A stretch of DNA of 5,400 bases from Prevotella sp. UBA4341 (GTDB taxonomy: Bacteria > Bacteroidota > Bacteroidia > Bacteroidales > Bacteroidaceae): NCBI GenBank assembly GCA_002393705.1, contig DGTH01000015.1:686-6085 (forward strand), written 5' to 3'. Under the pieces are notes generated by a model that saw only the letters and a program-made list of their open reading frames with translations, made no database searches and was not told where the DNA came from. The position numbers and the translations under genes were made by a program. The stretch's first letter is position 1; each line of letters opens with the position of its first letter. Below, in pieces: positions 1 through 5,400 of this stretch.

Positions 1-1095
1 CTCCTCTTTGAGCAGCAGCTGCTGGTTGCGGGCTATGCGCTCTGCAAACTCGGTGGGCACTTCGTAGGGCTTGTCAAACGGTGTAACGACGATAGAATCG
101 ACGTTGGCAATGGCAGCCGACATGGTCTCCGTCTGAGAACGCAGCAGATTGACATAGGAGTCAAAGAGCGTCTGGTTGTACTCTGACGTGATGGCGCAGA
201 CGTGCATCTGGCAAGCGCAGTCGCACTTGGGCTCGTACTGCTTGACAATCTGAGCCCACAACAGGCGAGCAGCACGGAACTTGGCTATCTCCATGAAGTA
301 ATTTTCAGAGACGCCCATGTTGAACTTGATGCGCTTGGCAGCCTCGGTAGCCTCGACACCAGCCTCGGTAAGCAGGTTCAGGTACTCGGCACCCCAGGCC
401 AGGGCGTAGCCCAACTCCTGGTAGATGTAGGCTCCGCTGTTGTTGAGCAGGCAGGAGTTGACGTTGATGCACTTGTAGCCGGGCAGTTCCTTCAGAGCCT
501 CGACGAGCGCCTTAGCCTGCTGGAGAACGGCTGAAGTGTCCTTGCCCTTGCTGAGAATCTTGCTGATGGGGTCGAAGTTGATGCTTCCCTTCAGCTCGGC
601 GAGCGGGTAGTTCTTCTGCTTGAAGTAGTCAACAAGCAGGGTGGCTAACTCTACGCAGTGGCGCTGACAGGTCTGGAAGTTCAGCTCTACGTACTGGGGC
701 ATGATGCCGTCAAGCAGCGTAGCAATGAACTCGGCGCTGACGTCATCGCCCTTGATTTTGAAGCCTAACGAGTCAACACCCTTGTTCAGAACGTCAAGAG
801 CCTTCGCGTTGGCGGCCTTCGCGTCGTCAGCGTTAATGTCCTGACGGACGTACCAGAGGTTGTTGTCCTTCTTGTTGCCACGTACGAAAGGAAATTCGCC
901 AGGCAGAGAATCGACAGCCTTGAGGTCCTTCAGGTCCTCGCGGCGGTAGAAGGGTTGCACGTTGAACCCCTCGTTGGTTCTCCACACGAGTCGCTTCTGG
1001 AAGTCGGCTCCCTTCAGATCGACCTGAATCTTGTCCAGCCACTCTTGAGTGGTAGGAGCCTGAAACTCGGTGAAGAGTTTTTCTTTGTTTGCCAT
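1..1095 (-). CDS. mutA: Methylmalonyl-CoA mutase small (beta) subunit, N-terminal part, cut by the left edge
   Basis: MutA is the small subunit of the MutA/MutB heterodimer, the cytoplasmic adenosylcobalamin enzyme interconverting succinyl-CoA and (R)-methylmalonyl-CoA. The small subunit is generally regarded as structural, with catalysis and cobalamin in MutB. The window holds 365 codons starting ATG GCA AAC AAA. Family landmarks seen in order: an N-terminal arm with EWLDKIQVDLKGADF (residues 18-32); GFNVQPFYRRED (38-49), the typical entry to the TIM-barrel domain; VNSCLLNNSGA (233-243); and the block from YVNLLRSQTETMSAAIANVDS through VTPFDKPYE to ERIARNQQLLLKEE (about 314-365). The family is about 610-630 aa, so the rest of the barrel and the degenerate cobalamin-like C-terminal domain lie beyond position 1. 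mutB would be expected next on the same strand, outside the window. Residues 291-300 contain four cysteines, which is unusual. The gene is divergent from the transporter, with its own promoter about 60 bp upstream. Identity is secure. Confidence 0.96.
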   Translation of the reverse strand, partial: MANKEKLFTEFQAPTTQEWLDKIQVDLKGADFQKRLVWRTNEGFNVQPFYRREDLKDLKAVDSLPGEFPFVRGNKKDNNLWYVRQDINADDAKAANAKALDVLNKGVDSLGFKIKGDDVSAEFIATLLDGIMPQYVELNFQTCQRHCVELATLLVDYFKQKNYPLAELKGSINFDPISKILSKGKDTSAVLQQAKALVEALKELPGYKCINVNSCLLNNSGAYIYQELGYALAWGAEYLNLLTEAGVEATEAAKRIKFNMGVSENYFMEIAKFRAARLLWAQIVKQYEPKCDCACQMHVCAITSEYNQTLFDSYVNLLRSQTETMSAAIANVDSIVVTPFDKPYEVPTEFAERIARNQQLLLKEE

Positions 1096-1153
1096 AAATG
1101 TATTAATTAGATAATTTGAAAGAAATATCCGTAACTACGTTGTTTTGAGGATG

Positions 1154-1185
1154 CAAAGATAACAACTAATTTCCTAACCGACGAA
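1154..1185 (-). promoter_or_regulatory. Bacteroidetes-type promoter for mutA
   Basis: On the minus strand the -7 element TATCTTTG (1161 down to 1154) fits TAnnTTTG exactly. A weak -33 element TTCG (1185 down to 1182; consensus TTTG) lies 20 bp upstream. Transcription would begin near 1147-1149, giving a leader of roughly 50 nt, A/T-rich close to the start codon and without a Shine-Dalgarno sequence, as is usual in this phylum. The leader contains a short inverted repeat AATTA-GA-TAATT (1105-1116) of doubtful meaning. The -7 match is seen directly; use as a promoter is inferred. Confidence 0.65.
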
Positions 1186-1193
1186 GAATTTAA

Positions 1194-1210
1194 TAAATAT
1201 TTCATATTTA
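1194..1210. repeat. Perfect 7-bp inverted repeat between the divergent promoters
   Basis: TAAATAT and ATATTTA are separated by TTC, forming a perfect 7+3+7 inverted repeat. It lies about 10-25 bp upstream of the putative -33 element of mutA and about 65-85 bp upstream of that of the transporter, where a divergent-promoter regulator could bind. The arms are entirely A/T in an A/T-rich gap, so chance is a real alternative. No regulator is identified. Confidence 0.3.
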
Positions 1211-1276
1211 AGCACCAACGGGAAGTGTGAAATAAGTTAAAAGCGGCCCTTCTTGGTGAAAATAATTGCTCATTCC

Positions 1277-1308
1277 TTCGTCAATTGCGCAATTTTTGAG
1301 TAATTTTG
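1277..1308 (+). promoter_or_regulatory. Bacteroidetes-type promoter for the transporter and possibly the downstream pump genes
   Basis: The -7 element TAATTTTG (1301-1308) fits TAnnTTTG and is followed by CACCG, a common Bacteroidales context. A weak -33 element TTCG (1277-1280) lies exactly 20 bp upstream. Transcription would start near 1313-1315, leaving a leader of only about 22-24 nt before the ATG at 1337. An 8-bp palindrome TAACGTTA (1321-1328) falls in that leader. The spacer between the elements is largely filled by a 12-bp palindrome listed separately. Promoter function is inferred from the motif. Confidence 0.7.
1283..1294. promoter_or_regulatory. Candidate operator: 12-bp perfect palindrome in the promoter spacer
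   Basis: AATTGCGCAATT is a perfect 12-bp palindrome lying wholly between the -33 and -7 elements of the rightward promoter, where a bound dimeric repressor would block RNA polymerase. A related sequence, AATTGCTCATT (1264-1274), starts 19 bp upstream and could be a second, weaker site overlapping the upstream edge of the promoter. The palindrome and its position are seen directly; regulator binding is inferred, and the regulator is not encoded in this window. Confidence 0.4.
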
Positions 1309-1336
1309 CACCGTTTTTGATAACGTTAGTATTTAT

Positions 1337-3028
1337 ATGGAATCTTTTAATTGGTTAATAAGCCTATTTACAACTACTGACTCAGTGGCCCACATTGCCC
1401 TGCTCTATGCAATCGTTATTGCGGTTGGTGTCTATCTTGGTAAAATTAAGTTCTTCGGTATTTCCCTCGGTGTAACCTTTGTGCTCTTTGCAGGTATCGT
1501 GGCCGGTCACTTCGGCTTCACGGCTCCCACACCTATCCTCACCTTTATCCAGGACTTCGGACTCATCCTCTTCGTCTTCATGATTGGTATGCAGGTGGGT
1601 CCTGGTTTCTTTGAGAGCTTCGGCAAAGCGGGCGTCAAGCTTAACGCCCTGGCTACTACGGGCATTCTGCTGAACATTCTCGTTATGTTTGCATGCTACT
1701 TTATATTCTTCAATACGGGCGACCCCAGCGAGCTTCCCATGATGGTGGGTACACTCTACGGAGCCGTAACCAACACCCCCGGTCTGGGTGCTGCCAACGA
1801 AGCGCTTACTACGGTCTTCGGCAGCAATGCACCCCAGATAGCCTCGGCCTACGCCTGTGCCTACCCCTTGGGCGTTTTGGGCATCATTGGGGCAACCATT
1901 TTAATAAGGTATATATGTAAGGTCAAGCTGGAGAAGGAAGAAGACGAGCTGCAGGCCATGGAGGAGACCAACATCAACAAGAAGCCCTACAAGATGCACC
2001 TGGAGGTTACCAACAAGTATCTTGAGGGCAAGACGCTGCTGCAGGTGCACGACTTCCTGAACCGTGACTTCGTCGTCTCCCGTCTGGTTCATAACGGCGA
2101 GCTCTCCATACCGAACCGCAACACCATCTTCCACATGGGCGACCAGATGCTCATAGTCTGTGCAGAGGCTGACCAGGAGGCTATCATGGCCTTCATCGGT
2201 CCGAAACTCGACATCGACTTCGAACAGTCAGACCAGCCGCTGGTGTCGAAGCGTATCCTCGTTACCAACCCGAAGATTAACGGTAAGACCCTCGGCGGCA
2301 TGCACTTCTCCAGCATGTACGGTGTCAACGTCACCCGAGTGACCCGCCACGGCATGGACCTCTTCGCCTCAGCCAGCCTGCCCCTGCAGGTGGGCGACCG
2401 CATCATGGTGGTAGGACCTCAGGACGCCGTCGATCGCGTGGCCAACAAGATGGGTAACTCCATCAAGCGTCTGGATACGCCTAACATTGCCACTATCTTC
2501 GTAGGCATCATCATCGGCATCATCTTCGGTTCGCTGCCATTGGCCATTCCCGGAATGCCTGTTCCCTTGAAACTGGGTATAGCCGGCGGCCCGCTGATTA
2601 TTGCCATCCTCATTGGCCGCTACGGATATAAGATCAAGCTGGTAACCTACACCACGACGTCTGCCAACATGATGCTGCGCGAAATCGGCTTGGTGCTCTT
2701 CCTGGCTTCGGTAGGTATCAAGGCCGGCGCAGGGTTCTTCGAGACCGTCGTCGAGGGCAACGGACTGCTCTACGTCTTGACGGGCTTCCTCATCACCGTC
2801 ATTCCCATTCTGATTGTCGGCCCCATAGCCCGCATGCGCTATAAGTTTAACTACTTCACCATCATGGGTATGATAGCCGGTACTTACACCGACCCGCCTG
2901 CACTGGCCTATGCCAACAGCGTCTGCTCGAAGGAGGCTCCCGCCGTGGGCTACTCGACGGTCTATCCGCTCAGCATGTTCCTGCGCATATTCACGGCTCA
3001 GCTCTTGGTGCTGTTCTTCTGCGGGTAG
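1337..3028 (+). CDS. AspT/YidE/YbjL-family (AAE) transporter with two RCK_C domains
   Basis: This 563-aa inner-membrane protein has the layout of the aspartate:alanine exchanger family (AspT, YidE, YbjL; about 540-560 aa): an N-terminal membrane half (about 15-190), a soluble cytoplasmic middle (about 192-380), and a C-terminal membrane half (about 384-562). The halves are internal duplicates. [18 protein letters not shown] (75-92) pairs with [18 protein letters not shown] (451-468). GAVTNTPGL (142-150) pairs with GTYTDPPAL (515-523), followed by Asn154/Asn527 and Tyr-Pro-Leu (176-178/543-545). The middle holds two RCK_C (TrkA-C) domains, about 217-288 and 302-372, each with a GKTL motif and a closing GD-(Q/R)-hydrophobic strand, probable sites for ligand gating. 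Start: an in-frame TAA at 1301 and no other start codon before 1337. Known substrates in the family include aspartate/alanine and succinate (a corynebacterial exporter), so dicarboxylate or amino-acid transport is inferred; the actual substrate is unknown. It precedes the sodium-pump genes by 63 bp and may share their transcript. Confidence 0.9.
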   Translation: MESFNWLISLFTTTDSVAHIALLYAIVIAVGVYLGKIKFFGISLGVTFVLFAGIVAGHFGFTAPTPILTFIQDFGLILFVFMIGMQVGPGFFESFGKAGVKLNALATTGILLNILVMFACYFIFFNTGDPSELPMMVGTLYGAVTNTPGLGAANEALTTVFGSNAPQIASAYACAYPLGVLGIIGATILIRYICKVKLEKEEDELQAMEETNINKKPYKMHLEVTNKYLEGKTLLQVHDFLNRDFVVSRLVHNGELSIPNRNTIFHMGDQMLIVCAEADQEAIMAFIGPKLDIDFEQSDQPLVSKRILVTNPKINGKTLGGMHFSSMYGVNVTRVTRHGMDLFASASLPLQVGDRIMVVGPQDAVDRVANKMGNSIKRLDTPNIATIFVGIIIGIIFGSLPLAIPGMPVPLKLGIAGGPLIIAILIGRYGYKIKLVTYTTTSANMMLREIGLVLFLASVGIKAGAGFFETVVEGNGLLYVLTGFLITVIPILIVGPIARMRYKFNYFTIMGMIAGTYTDPPALAYANSVCSKEAPAVGYSTVYPLSMFLRIFTAQLLVLFFCG

Positions 3029-3031
3029 CAA

Positions 3032-3061
3032 CCCTATAATCCCCATTAGCCCCATTTGCCC
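3032..3061 (+). repeat. Short degenerate 9-bp tandem repeat in the gap before the pump genes
   Basis: The 63-bp gap contains consecutive 9-mers CCCTATAAT, CCCCATTAG and CCCCATTTG, followed by CCCT. The second and third differ at one base; the first is more diverged. I see no hairpin followed by a T-run and no TAnnTTTG element in the gap, so neither a terminator nor an independent promoter is evident, which supports read-through from the transporter gene. The role of the repeat is unknown. Confidence 0.5.
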
Positions 3062-3091
3062 TAAAAATTAACTTAACAATAAAACAAGACA

Positions 3092-4120
3092 ATGAATAAA
3101 TTCGGACTACTGCTGAGCACGTTGTTGCTGACAGGCGGTGCCACCGTAAGCGCACAGATGACACAAAGCATCAAGCTGAACGAGGTGCTGACCAACAACT
3201 CTGCCAGCCTACAGGACGAGTACGGTCAACACGAGGCTTGGGTAGAGATTGTCAACGTCTCCTACTCTACCTACAACATTCGTGGCATGTATCTCACTAC
3301 CGACAAAACCGTACTTCAGCCCATGAGTGCTCCTGAGCGCATGAAGCGCATGAGCATCATTCCCAACGAAGACGAGCGCACACTGCTGAGTGCACGTCAG
3401 CACCTGGTACTCTTCTGCAACAGCAACCCCACAAAGGGAGCACTCCATCTCACGGTCAAAATTGACCCTACTAAGCCTACGTGGATTGCCCTCTACAATG
3501 GAAATGCCACAGAGCTCATCGACTCCGTCACCGTGCCCGTGCTGGCTGAGAACCAGTCGTACGCCCGAAAGAATGACGGCAGTCCTGAGTGGCAGGTAAA
3601 GCCAGCCGATGCCGTCACGCCCGGCATTGAGAACTTCATCAAAGCCAGCGAGTCGAAGATTGACAAGTTCAAGCGCGAAGACCCCTATGGTTTAGGCATG
3701 ACGCTCATGGCCATGGGCATCGTCTTCTTCTGTCTCGCACTGCTCTGGCTCTTCTTCACCATCTTCGGACTGATTATGAAGAACCAGGATACGGCGAAGA
3801 AGGTGGCTCACCAGCAGCCCATCAAGCCCATCACCAAGACCGTCGAAAAGACCATGGAGGTAGGCCATAAGACGGGCGTCATGCTGAAAGAAGGCTTCGA
3901 CACCAAGGGCATTGACCGCGAAGTCTATATGGCCGTCATCGGTATGGCGCTGCGTCAGTACGAAGACGACATTCATGACGTGGAGTCTGGCATCATCACC
4001 ATCCGTCCTAAGGATACTGACTGGGACGACGAGTACAACCAGATGACCAACATTCATGAGGGCTTCATACCTACAGCCCACACGGCTCTGCACATTCCCA
4101 AAGGACCGGAACTGAGATAA
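3092..4120 (+). CDS. OadG-family subunit of a sodium-pumping decarboxylase with an N-terminal periplasmic lamin-tail domain
   Basis: This 342-aa protein is read as the gamma/delta-type (OadG, MmdD-like) small membrane subunit that holds the decarboxylase complex together. Residues 1-21 form a signal peptide with a V-S-A cleavage site before Gln22. Residues about 26-182 match the lamin-tail domain (LTD, Ig-like): IKLNEVLTNN (27-36), EAWVEIVNVS (48-57), the strand QHLVLFCN (103-110), IALYNG (132-137), and the terminal QSYARKNDGSPEW to TPGIEN pattern. One transmembrane helix follows (about 202-229), then a charged cytoplasmic tail with a conserved-looking helix REVYMAVIGMALRQYEDDIH (276-295). 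Classical OadG proteins are about 80-100 aa, essentially a helix plus tail, so the lamin-tail part is a large addition; its topology places it in the periplasm. Start: in-frame TAA at 3080-3082 with only ATG 3092 after it. The biotin carrier follows after 38 bp. The OadG assignment rests on architecture and neighbours as well as on the short helix-tail match. Confidence 0.85.
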   Translation: MNKFGLLLSTLLLTGGATVSAQMTQSIKLNEVLTNNSASLQDEYGQHEAWVEIVNVSYSTYNIRGMYLTTDKTVLQPMSAPERMKRMSIIPNEDERTLLSARQHLVLFCNSNPTKGALHLTVKIDPTKPTWIALYNGNATELIDSVTVPVLAENQSYARKNDGSPEWQVKPADAVTPGIENFIKASESKIDKFKREDPYGLGMTLMAMGIVFFCLALLWLFFTIFGLIMKNQDTAKKVAHQQPIKPITKTVEKTMEVGHKTGVMLKEGFDTKGIDREVYMAVIGMALRQYEDDIHDVESGIITIRPKDTDWDDEYNQMTNIHEGFIPTAHTALHIPKGPELR

Positions 4121-4158
4121 AAAGGTAACATAGTTAAAAAGATAATAAAGATAAAGCA

Positions 4159-4641
4159 ATGAAAACATATAAGTATAAAGTTCAAGGCGTGGACTACGAG
4201 GTAGAAATCGCCGAAGTAGAAGGAAAGATAGCCAAAGTAAACGTCAACGGCATACCGTTTGAGATAGAGATGCAGAAGCCCATCAATGCTGCTAAGCACC
4301 CGCAGCTGGCAGCAAGCAAGAAGGTTGCCTCTGTGGCAGCCGTCGAGACACCTGCCGCCGCTGCCGCCGCTGCTCCAGTAGCTGCCAGTCAGCCGGCTCC
4401 TGCCGCTGCGCAGCCCGCTGCCGCCGGTGGCAATGCCGTGAAGGCTCCGCTGCCCGGAACCATCAACGATATTCTGGTCACTGTAGGTCAGCAGGTCAAC
4501 GTGGGCGATACCGTACTGGTGCTTGAGGCCATGAAGATGCAGAACAATATTGAGGCAGAATACGCCGGCACCGTCAAGAGCATCAATGTCAACAAGGGCG
4601 ACTCCGTCATGGAGGGTGCTGTGTTACTTACCATAGGTTAA
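4159..4641 (+). CDS. Biotin carboxyl carrier protein of the sodium-pumping decarboxylase (MmdC-like)
   Basis: This 160-aa cytoplasmic protein carries biotin, which shuttles CO2 from the carboxyltransferase to the membrane beta subunit. Residues 1-41 form a small N-terminal beta segment (KYKVQGVDYEVEIAEVEGK, then VNVNGIPFEIEM). Residues about 58-91 are a flexible Ala/Pro linker. Residues about 94-160 form the biotinyl/lipoyl domain, with APLPGTI (96-102), GDTVLVLEAMKMQNNI (116-131) and NKGDSV (145-150). Lys126 in Ala-Met-Lys-Met is the biotinylation site. The short length without biotin-carboxylase or carboxyltransferase domains fits the separate carrier subunits of methylmalonyl-CoA and glutaconyl-CoA decarboxylases, not an OadA-type fusion. 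An in-frame TAA at 4135-4137 and the absence of another start support ATG 4159. It lies 38 bp after the OadG-like gene and 23 bp before the beta subunit. An acetyl-CoA carboxylase AccB is less likely given these neighbours. Confidence 0.93.
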   Translation: MKTYKYKVQGVDYEVEIAEVEGKIAKVNVNGIPFEIEMQKPINAAKHPQLAASKKVASVAAVETPAAAAAAAPVAASQPAPAAAQPAAAGGNAVKAPLPGTINDILVTVGQQVNVGDTVLVLEAMKMQNNIEAEYAGTVKSINVNKGDSVMEGAVLLTIG

Positions 4642-4664
4642 AGAATAACGGATAATTGTCGATT

Positions 4665-5400
4665 ATGGGATTTACGAACTTTATAGCAGAAAACTTTAAT
4701 GAGTTCCTGACCTACACCGGCTTTGCCAACGCTACGGCAGGTAACCTCATTATGATAGTGGTCGGAGCGCTGCTCATCTATCTGGCCATTAAGAAAGACT
4801 TTGAGCCGCTGCTGCTCGTCCCCATCGGACTGGGCATCATTCTGGGCAACATACCCTTCCGTGCTGATGCCGGACTCGAAATCGGACTCTACGAGGACAA
4901 CTCCGTGCTGAACTTCTTCTATCAGGGTGTCCGGCTGGGGTGGTATCCCCCACTCGTCTTTCTGGGCATTGGTGCCATGACTGACTTTTCGGCGCTCATA
5001 GCCAACCCGAAGCTCGTGCTTATTGGTGCTGCCGCACAGTTCGGCATCTTCGGTGCCTACATGACGGCCCTGGCCTTAGGCTTCGAGCCCAACCAGGCCG
5101 CAGGTATTGCCATCATCGGTGGAGCCGATGGTCCTACGGCCATCTTCCTCTCCAGCAAGTTATCGCCTAACCTCATGGGTGCCATTGCCGTGTGTGCTTA
5201 CTCCTACATGGCTCTCGTGCCGCTGATTCAGCCGCCATTGATGCGTCTGCTCACCACCAAGAAGGAGCGCGTCATCAAGATGAAGCCCGCCCGCGAGGTG
5301 AGCCAGACGGAGCGCATCCTGTTCCCCATCATCGGCTTGCTGCTCACCACATTCATCGTACCCAGCGGCCTGCCGCTGCTCGGCATGCTGTTCTTCGGCA
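4665..5400 (+). CDS. oadB: Sodium-translocating decarboxylase beta subunit (OadB/MmdB), N-terminal part, cut by the right edge
   Basis: This integral membrane subunit decarboxylates carboxybiotin and couples that to sodium export. The 245 codons present show hydrophobic segments throughout and family motifs: PIGLGIILGNIP (53-64), YPPLVFLGIGAMTDFSALIANP (94-115, region typical of OadB), QFGIFGA (125-131), IIGGADGPTAIFLSSKL (150-166) and AYSYMALVPLIQPP (178-191). Asp155 in GGADGPT corresponds to the essential membrane aspartate known from the Klebsiella enzyme (Asp203). The conserved Asn/Ser/Arg region nearer the C-terminus is off the edge. Family members run about 375-435 aa, so roughly 130-190 residues are missing. 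An in-frame TAA at 4653-4655 makes ATG 4665 the natural start. It sits 23 bp after the biotin carrier gene and is surely co-transcribed with it. The sequence alone does not separate methylmalonyl-CoA from oxaloacetate decarboxylase; neighbouring mutA favours the former, so mmdB would be an equally fitting symbol. Confidence 0.95.
   Translation, partial: MGFTNFIAENFNEFLTYTGFANATAGNLIMIVVGALLIYLAIKKDFEPLLLVPIGLGIILGNIPFRADAGLEIGLYEDNSVLNFFYQGVRLGWYPPLVFLGIGAMTDFSALIANPKLVLIGAAAQFGIFGAYMTALALGFEPNQAAGIAIIGGADGPTAIFLSSKLSPNLMGAIAVCAYSYMALVPLIQPPLMRLLTTKKERVIKMKPAREVSQTERILFPIIGLLLTTFIVPSGLPLLGMLFFG

Noticed and set aside
202..534. A 110-aa open frame on the plus strand within mutA
   Set aside because: The minus-strand mutA reading is conserved throughout; this frame has no recognisable domain or promoter.
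1105..1116. AATTA-GA-TAATT in the mutA leader as a regulatory hairpin
   Set aside because: Only five A/T pairs with a two-base loop, too weak for an RNA structure and likely by chance. I also see no room for a cobalamin riboswitch in the approximately 50-nt leader.
1321..1328. TAACGTTA palindrome in the transporter leader as an operator
   Set aside because: Eight-base palindromes are common by chance; mentioned within the promoter entry but not supported as a site.
1693..2406. Several 60-105-aa frames overlapping the transporter gene
   Set aside because: All are alternative-frame shadows of the continuous 563-aa transporter, whose duplicated motifs and RCK_C domains account for the region.
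2369..3055. A 228-aa open frame on the minus strand opposite the transporter's C-terminal half
   Set aside because: It lies almost entirely antisense to a well-supported membrane protein, has a composition rich in His, Gln, Gly and Asp typical of the reverse reading of membrane-protein codons, and shows no recognisable domain.
3051..3058. CCCATTTG as a possible -7 promoter element for the pump genes
   Set aside because: It has TTTG but lacks the TA at the start of the element, and it is part of the 9-bp tandem repeat.
4121..4158. Possible internal promoter or terminator before the biotin carrier gene
   Set aside because: The 38-bp gap is A-rich, with no TAnnTTTG element and no hairpin followed by a T-run; simple operon spacing explains it.
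3692..4168. A 158-aa open frame on the minus strand opposite the OadG-like gene
   Set aside because: Antisense shadow of a supported gene. It would start inside the next gene and has no family motif.

Overview
The window looks like a stretch of chromosome from a Bacteroidales bacterium, most likely Prevotellaceae. The protein families are Bacteroidetes-type: a gamma-like sodium-pump subunit fused to a lamin-tail domain, a small stand-alone biotin carrier, and a heterodimer-type methylmalonyl-CoA mutase small subunit. Both divergent promoters fit the Bacteroidetes -7 pattern TAnnTTTG. Start codons are preceded by A/T-rich leaders with no clear Shine-Dalgarno sequence. The genus is an inference from remembered family features; no search was run.

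Layout: positions 1-1095 (minus strand) hold the N-terminal 365 codons of mutA, the small subunit of B12-dependent methylmalonyl-CoA mutase, cut by the left edge. A 241-bp divergent intergenic region (1096-1336) carries one promoter facing each way, a perfect 12-bp palindrome inside the spacer of the rightward promoter, and a perfect 7+7 inverted repeat between the two promoters. Rightward from 1337 come four co-directional genes. They are a 563-aa AspT/YidE-type transporter with two cytoplasmic RCK_C (TrkA-C) domains, a 342-aa secreted-and-anchored OadG-family subunit with a periplasmic lamin-tail domain, a 160-aa biotin carrier protein, and the first 245 codons of the membrane-embedded beta subunit (OadB/MmdB), cut by the right edge. 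The last three are tightly spaced (38 and 23 bp) and are very probably one transcript. The transporter is separated from them by 63 bp containing a degenerate 9-bp tandem repeat, with no visible terminator or promoter.

How the genes fit together: mutA interconverts succinyl-CoA and (R)-methylmalonyl-CoA. The biotin carrier, gamma-like and beta subunits are three parts of a sodium-pumping biotin decarboxylase. Next to mutA, the most economical substrate is methylmalonyl-CoA, giving propionyl-CoA, CO2 and an outward sodium gradient; that is the energy-conserving succinate-to-propionate branch. Oxaloacetate cannot be excluded, because the substrate-defining carboxyltransferase (alpha) subunit is not in the window, nor are mutB and the epimerase. 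The transporter belongs to a family with aspartate/alanine exchangers and a known bacterial succinate exporter, so a dicarboxylate transport role at the branch point between succinate excretion and propionate formation is plausible but unproven.

I see no mobile elements, CRISPR arrays, tRNA or rRNA genes, and no frameshifts in the genes present. The region reads as core metabolism with a few regulatory and domain-architecture features worth checking, not as a wholly new system.
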